From Pirellulales bacterium (GTDB lineage Bacteria; Planctomycetota; Planctomycetia; Pirellulales; JACPPG01), in NCBI GenBank assembly GCA_035546535.1, contig DASZWQ010000128.1:1-50806 (forward strand): DNA of 50,806 bases, in the 5' to 3' direction. How positions within the stretch are numbered: position 1 is the stretch's first letter; every line of letters starts with the position of its first letter. Made by a program: the position numbers and the translations under genes. Under the pieces are notes generated by a model, which did not search any database, had not been told where the DNA came from, and saw only the letters and a program-made list of their open reading frames with translations. Positions 47,358 through 50,806 of this stretch are shown piece after piece.

Positions 47358-48416
47358 ATGGCTGAGCTCGACGACGAAAAAACGCTCGACCCGACCACGC
47401 ATCGCCGCCAGCAGGCGCGTGAGCAAGGGCATGTCGCGCGCAGCCAGGATGTCGGCTCGGTCATTCTGCTGTTGGGGAGTTGCGGATTGCTCCTGTGGCT
47501 CGGACGCCCGCTGGTCGATTTCCTGGGCCGCCTGATGGTGCGGCAACTAGGGGGTGAAGCGTGGCTGGCTGCCGATATTCCGTTCGTCATGCGGGCGTGG
47601 CACGAAACCATGAGCTCGCTGAGCGTGGCCCTGTTGCCACTTTTGGGCCTGATGCTCGTGCTGGTCGTCCTGGGTAACGTGGTCCAAGTGGGATGGTTAT
47701 TTCTTCCCGCCAAGGCGACACCCGATTTTTCGCGCGTCGATCCCTTGGCGGGCGTCGGACGCTTGTTTTCGCTCGCGAACCTCAGCCGGCTCGGGTTCGG
47801 CTTGTTGAAGCTGGTTGTCGTCGCGGGGGTTGCGTGCTTCAGCCTCGCGGCCGAAAGAGACAAAATCCTCCATTGTGGGCAACTGCCACTGCCCGATCTG
47901 GCGGCCTTCATGGCCGAGATCACGATCAGCACGGTGCTGAAGATCGGCATCGCACTGGCGGTGCTCGCCGGTCTGGATTATGCGTATCAGCGGCTGCGGC
48001 ACGAGCGTGATTTGCGCATGAGCCCGCAGGAGCTGCGTGCCGAAATGCGCAATACACAGGGGGATCCGCAAACGGCCAGTCGCCGCCGTGCGCTGTGGCG
48101 GCAATTGGGGCAAAACAACGCGCTCGCGGCGGTGCGAGCGGCCAGCCTCGTCGTTCGCAATTCCTCAGGTCAGGTCGTGGCGCTGCGATACAACAACCAG
48201 ACGGGTGACGCACCGATCGTTGCGGCCAAGGGGGAGGGGCCGCGCGGACAAAGCTTGTTGTCTCTGGCCGCGCGGCATCGCGTTCGAACCACCGCGCGCG
48301 AGGCATTGGCCAGCGACCTGTTCGCCGCGACCGAGCCCGAGCAGCCGATCCCGCCGCATCTATACGCCCAGGTCGCGGCGCTACTGGCCGATGGGAAAGA
48401 GCCGCGTGCGGGCTGA
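47358..48416 (+). CDS. flhB: Flagellar export switch protein FlhB with altered cleavage motif
   Basis: Controls export order from hook to filament proteins. The 352-aa protein begins AELDDEKTLDPTTHRRQQAR, the usual cytosolic opening, has four membrane helices, and the linker DYAYQRLRHERDLRMSPQEL / RAEMRNTQGDP. In the C-terminal domain, the self-cleavage site NPTH is replaced by NSSG (codons 48159-48170; context VVRNSSGQVVALRYNNQ, aligned to ITNPTHYAVALKYD). Later parts (APIVAAKGEGPRGQSLLSLA) fit FlhB. The Asn is kept but Pro, Thr and His are lost. Last gene of the cluster. Confidence 0.92.
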   Translation: MAELDDEKTLDPTTHRRQQAREQGHVARSQDVGSVILLLGSCGLLLWLGRPLVDFLGRLMVRQLGGEAWLAADIPFVMRAWHETMSSLSVALLPLLGLMLVLVVLGNVVQVGWLFLPAKATPDFSRVDPLAGVGRLFSLANLSRLGFGLLKLVVVAGVACFSLAAERDKILHCGQLPLPDLAAFMAEITISTVLKIGIALAVLAGLDYAYQRLRHERDLRMSPQELRAEMRNTQGDPQTASRRRALWRQLGQNNALAAVRAASLVVRNSSGQVVALRYNNQTGDAPIVAAKGEGPRGQSLLSLAARHRVRTTAREALASDLFAATEPEQPIPPHLYAQVAALLADGKEPRAG

Positions 48417-48555
48417 CGCGCCGCGAACGATTCTTCGGCGTCGGGCGAACAATCCTGCATCTGCGCCCTCTGGACTGTAGGGCTCCTGCCGCATTGGCCC
48501 GCGCGCAGTATGCTTTGCAGGAGCTAGCGCATGCTACGTATTCGAAGCGGAGTTC

Positions 48556-48640
48556 GGGTGCCATGGGCCATGTCGATCTGGGGAATCATCAAGCAACTGT
48601 TTTGAACCTCCATGCTCACGCAAGCGTGAGCATGGCACCC
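48556..48640. repeat. GGGTGCC-bounded dispersed repeat, copy 2
   Basis: Bounded by GGGTGCC (48556-48562) and GGCACCC (48634-48640), with hairpin GCTCACG / CGTGAGC around CAAG. Same order of parts as 28597-28698. Confidence 0.75.
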
Positions 48641-48691
48641 GGCAGTATGCTTTGCAGGAGCCATCACCGGTCTGCCGAACGACGGTGATTC

Positions 48692-48720
48692 GGCACTGTT
48701 GGACAAGCCAACAGTGGCAC
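48692..48720. repeat. Single hairpin copy of the dispersed repeat
   Basis: GGCACTGTTGG, loop ACAAG, CCAACAGTGGCAC. It matches the second hairpin of copies A and D in the flanks and loop, but the stem has changed on both sides (TGTTGG/CCAACA in place of TGGTAG/CTACCA). Confidence 0.78.
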
Positions 48721-48761
48721 CCCTTGTACCAACGATAGATGACCTCGAGCCGCCGATCCTG

Positions 48762-50806
48762 ATGCACGAAGCGCAAGAATTTCTGCAAACGCTGACGATG
48801 GTCCTGTGCGTGGCGGCGGTCACGACCGTCGTCTTTCAGCGTTTGCACCAGCCGGTCATCCTGGGCTACCTGCTGGCCGGAATGCTGGTCGGCCCCTACA
48901 TTCCCGTGCCGCTCGTGGCCGACAGCCATATTGTCAGCGAGCTGGCCGAGTTGGGCGTGATCCTGCTCATGTTCTCGCTGGGCATCGAGTTCAGTCTGCG
49001 CAAGCTGGCGCGCGTGGGGGCCACGGCCGGCTTCGTGGCCATCGTGCAATGCAGTTTGATGGTCTGGCTTGGTTACCTGATTGGCCAGGTGTTTGGCTGG
49101 GGTTGGCTGGCCAGCCTGTTCGCCGGCGCCGTGATCTCGATTTCCAGCACCACGATCATCGTCAAGGCCTTCGAAGAGCAGGGCATCAAGGGAGACTTCA
49201 CGCAGATCGTGTTCGGCGTCCTGATCGTGGAAGACATGATCGCGATTCTGCTGATCGCTATTCTGACGGCGCTATCGTCTGGCCAAAGCTTGGGGCCCGT
49301 CGACCTGACCATGCAGGGCGGCCGCTTGGCGCTGTTCCTCGCGACGCTGGTCGTGATTGGCTTGCTCACCGTGCCGCGTGCGATGCGCTCGATCGTGAGC
49401 CTCGGCCGGCAAGAGACGACCGTCGTGGCCAGCGTCGGCCTGGCGTTCGGCTTTGCGCTTTTGGCCATGACGTTCGGCTATTCGGTGGCGCTGGGTGCGT
49501 TTATCGCCGGCAGCCTGGTCTCCGAATCGGGCGTCGAGCGCACGGTCGAACATCTGGTGCAGCCGGTGCGCGACGTGTTCGCGGCCGTGTTCTTCGTTTC
49601 GGTCGGCATGCTCATCGATCCGGCCGACATCGCGGAGCACTGGTTCGAGGTCGCGGTGTTTTTGTGCGCCGTCGTGGTCGGCAAAGTCTGCTCGGTGACC
49701 TTCAGCGCCTTTCTCACCGGGCAGAGCATTCAGGCCTCGCTGAAGAGCGGCATGAGCCTGGCGCAGATCGGCGAGTTTTCCTTCATCATTGCCGGCATCG
49801 GCATGGCGACGCACGCCACGGATCACGTGCTGTATTCGATCGCGGTGGCCGTCTCGGCTCTGACCACGTTGCTGACGCCGTGGCTGATTCGCTCGGCCGC
49901 GTCGACGGCGGCTCTGGTCGATCGCAAGCTGCCGCACAGCCTGCAAACGTACGCCGCGTTGTACGGCTCGTGGTTCGAAAAGCTGCGCGCCACCGCGCCT
50001 GCCGGAGAGGTGTCGCGCGTGCGGCGACTGGCGCGGTGGCTCGTCGCCGATGCCGCGGTGTTTGCCGCCATCGTCATCGTGGCCTCGATCGAAATGGTCG
50101 ACCTGGCGACTTGGCTGGAACGCCGATTCAACCTTGCTCCGCGCGCGGCGATTTTCGTGATCGTGCTCGGCGCCGCCGCGCTCTCGGCGCCGTTCTGGCT
50201 GGGCATGATTCGCATGTCGCGCGCGCTGGGATTCGAGCTGGCCGAGCGCGCCTTTCCGCGCACCAGGAAAGACAAGGCCGACATGGCCGACGCGCCGCGG
50301 CGGCTGTTCGTCGTGACGCTGCAAATGGCCATGGTCGTGCTGGTCGGCATTCCGGTCGTCGCGATCACGCAACCGTTCTTGCCGCGCTTGCAGGGAGCCG
50401 TGGTGCTGCTCTTACTGCTGATGCTCTTGGCCGTGCGGCTGTGGCGCCAGGCGACGAATTTCCAGGGGCATACGCGCGCCGTGGCCCAGGCCCTGGCCGA
50501 GGCCTTGGTGCAAGAGACGCAACACTCGCAGGCTGTCGCCGCCAAGACGCGCAGTGCGGACGTGAATCGCGTGCTCGCAGGGCTCGGCTCGCCGATTCCC
50601 GTCCGCTTGGCCGACACGAGCCCCGTCGTCGGCAAGACGCTGGCCGACATCGACCTCCGCGGGCTGACCGGCGCCACGGTGCTGGCCATCCAGCGGGGCG
50701 AGCAAGTCGTGCCGGTGCCGGCCGGCCACGAGCGACTGGCCGCCGGAGACGTGCTGGCCGTAGCCGGCCGCGAGGAAGCGATCGAAGCCGCCCGCGAGCT
50801 ATTGCA
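48762..50806 (+). CDS. CPA2-family cation/proton antiporter with TrkA-C domain (partial)
   Basis: A KefB/Ybal-like monovalent cation:proton antiporter cut by the window end after 681 codons. The N-terminal part has about 12 membrane helices, with characteristic LGYLLAGMLVGPYIPVPLV, ELGVILLMFSLGIEFSLRKL, SSTTIIVKAFEEQGIKGDF, ILIVEDMIAILLIAI and FIAGSLVSES stretches. A further hydrophobic pair (AAIVIVASIEMVDLATWL and after) and a cytoplasmic TrkA-C domain (VGKTLADIDLRGLTGATVLA, AGDVLAVAGREEAIEAAREL) follow. No TrkA-N domain is seen between the two. Start at MHEAQEFLQTL; ribosome-binding site weak. Confidence 0.9.
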   Translation, partial: MHEAQEFLQTLTMVLCVAAVTTVVFQRLHQPVILGYLLAGMLVGPYIPVPLVADSHIVSELAELGVILLMFSLGIEFSLRKLARVGATAGFVAIVQCSLMVWLGYLIGQVFGWGWLASLFAGAVISISSTTIIVKAFEEQGIKGDFTQIVFGVLIVEDMIAILLIAILTALSSGQSLGPVDLTMQGGRLALFLATLVVIGLLTVPRAMRSIVSLGRQETTVVASVGLAFGFALLAMTFGYSVALGAFIAGSLVSESGVERTVEHLVQPVRDVFAAVFFVSVGMLIDPADIAEHWFEVAVFLCAVVVGKVCSVTFSAFLTGQSIQASLKSGMSLAQIGEFSFIIAGIGMATHATDHVLYSIAVAVSALTTLLTPWLIRSAASTAALVDRKLPHSLQTYAALYGSWFEKLRATAPAGEVSRVRRLARWLVADAAVFAAIVIVASIEMVDLATWLERRFNLAPRAAIFVIVLGAAALSAPFWLGMIRMSRALGFELAERAFPRTRKDKADMADAPRRLFVVTLQMAMVVLVGIPVVAITQPFLPRLQGAVVLLLLLMLLAVRLWRQATNFQGHTRAVAQALAEALVQETQHSQAVAAKTRSADVNRVLAGLGSPIPVRLADTSPVVGKTLADIDLRGLTGATVLAIQRGEQVVPVPAGHERLAAGDVLAVAGREEAIEAARELL

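Larger units (their letters stand above)
48417..48761. other. Intergenic region before the antiporter gene, repeat-rich
   Basis: No gene. It contains an exact 20-base direct repeat (GCAGTATGCTTTGCAGGAGC at 48505-48524 and 48642-48661), a GGGTGCC-bounded repeat (48556-48640) and a CACTGTTGG-ACAAG-CCAACAGTG hairpin (48692-48720). No promoter boxes stand out. Confidence 0.55.

Noticed and set aside
49272-50372. 366-codon minus-strand frame in the last part
   Set aside because: Antisense of the antiporter, which shows clear family motifs; the frame is Arg/His/Asp low-complexity.

Overview
The window is high-GC chromosomal DNA with mostly housekeeping and flagellar genes. Several traits point to a planctomycete, probably of the Pirellulales (inference from gene content; no 16S gene is present). 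These traits are large secreted TPR proteins, a sulfotransferase, a secreted alkylsulfatase-like hydrolase, many palindromic intergenic repeats, frequent GTG starts, and a flagellar system in a genome with unusual spacing. No rRNA, tRNA, CRISPR array, prophage or complete insertion sequence was found.

Layout. 1-4.6 kb (minus strand): ftsK DNA translocase with an unusual acidic tail, then truB. 4.7-8.3 kb: secreted metallo-beta-lactamase-fold alkylsulfatase-like enzyme, aat (N-end-rule transferase) and an HtrA-type protease. 8.5-15.5 kb: a macromolecular-synthesis block with dnaG primase behind a near-consensus promoter, the primary sigma factor rpoD ending in a perfect intrinsic terminator, a coiled-coil zinc-ribbon protein, greA behind an attenuator-like hairpin, a cupin and a DUF2007/zinc-ribbon membrane protein. 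15.5-20.9 kb (minus): first flagellar cluster, flhA-flhF-flhG-fliA, giving an export-gate protein, the polar placement and number GTPase/ATPase pair, and the flagellar sigma factor. 21-29.7 kb: sulfotransferase, ComEA-like HhH protein, APC permease, NarL-type regulator, MFS carrier, galE and xerD. 29.8-34 kb (minus): two secreted TPR proteins in tandem. 34.7-37.1 kb: mdh and a triad-less alpha/beta hydrolase. 37.4-48.4 kb: a histidine-kinase-like protein lacking the phospho-acceptor His, then the second flagellar cluster fliF-G-H-I-J-N-O-P-Q-R-flhB, which makes the MS ring, switch, export ATPase complex and export gate. 48.8 kb to the end: a CPA2 cation/proton antiporter cut by the window edge.

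The two flagellar clusters are complementary: flhA sits with the regulators, and the rest of the gate sits with the basal body. Missing from the window are fliM, fliE, fliK, fliL, motAB and the flg rod, hook and filament genes. Several core flagellar proteins carry non-canonical residues at functionally decisive positions: FlhB lacks the NPTH self-cleavage motif, FliG lacks four of the five torque charges, FlhG lacks the P-loop lysine, and the adjacent kinase lacks its histidine. Together these suggest a divergent motor and export-switch lineage.

The intergenic spaces carry a family of small, often paired hairpins. Their stems differ from copy to copy but stay perfectly complementary, while the loop is nearly constant (CAAG/CTTG/CGAG/CTCG). 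This is the most striking unexplained non-coding signal in the window.
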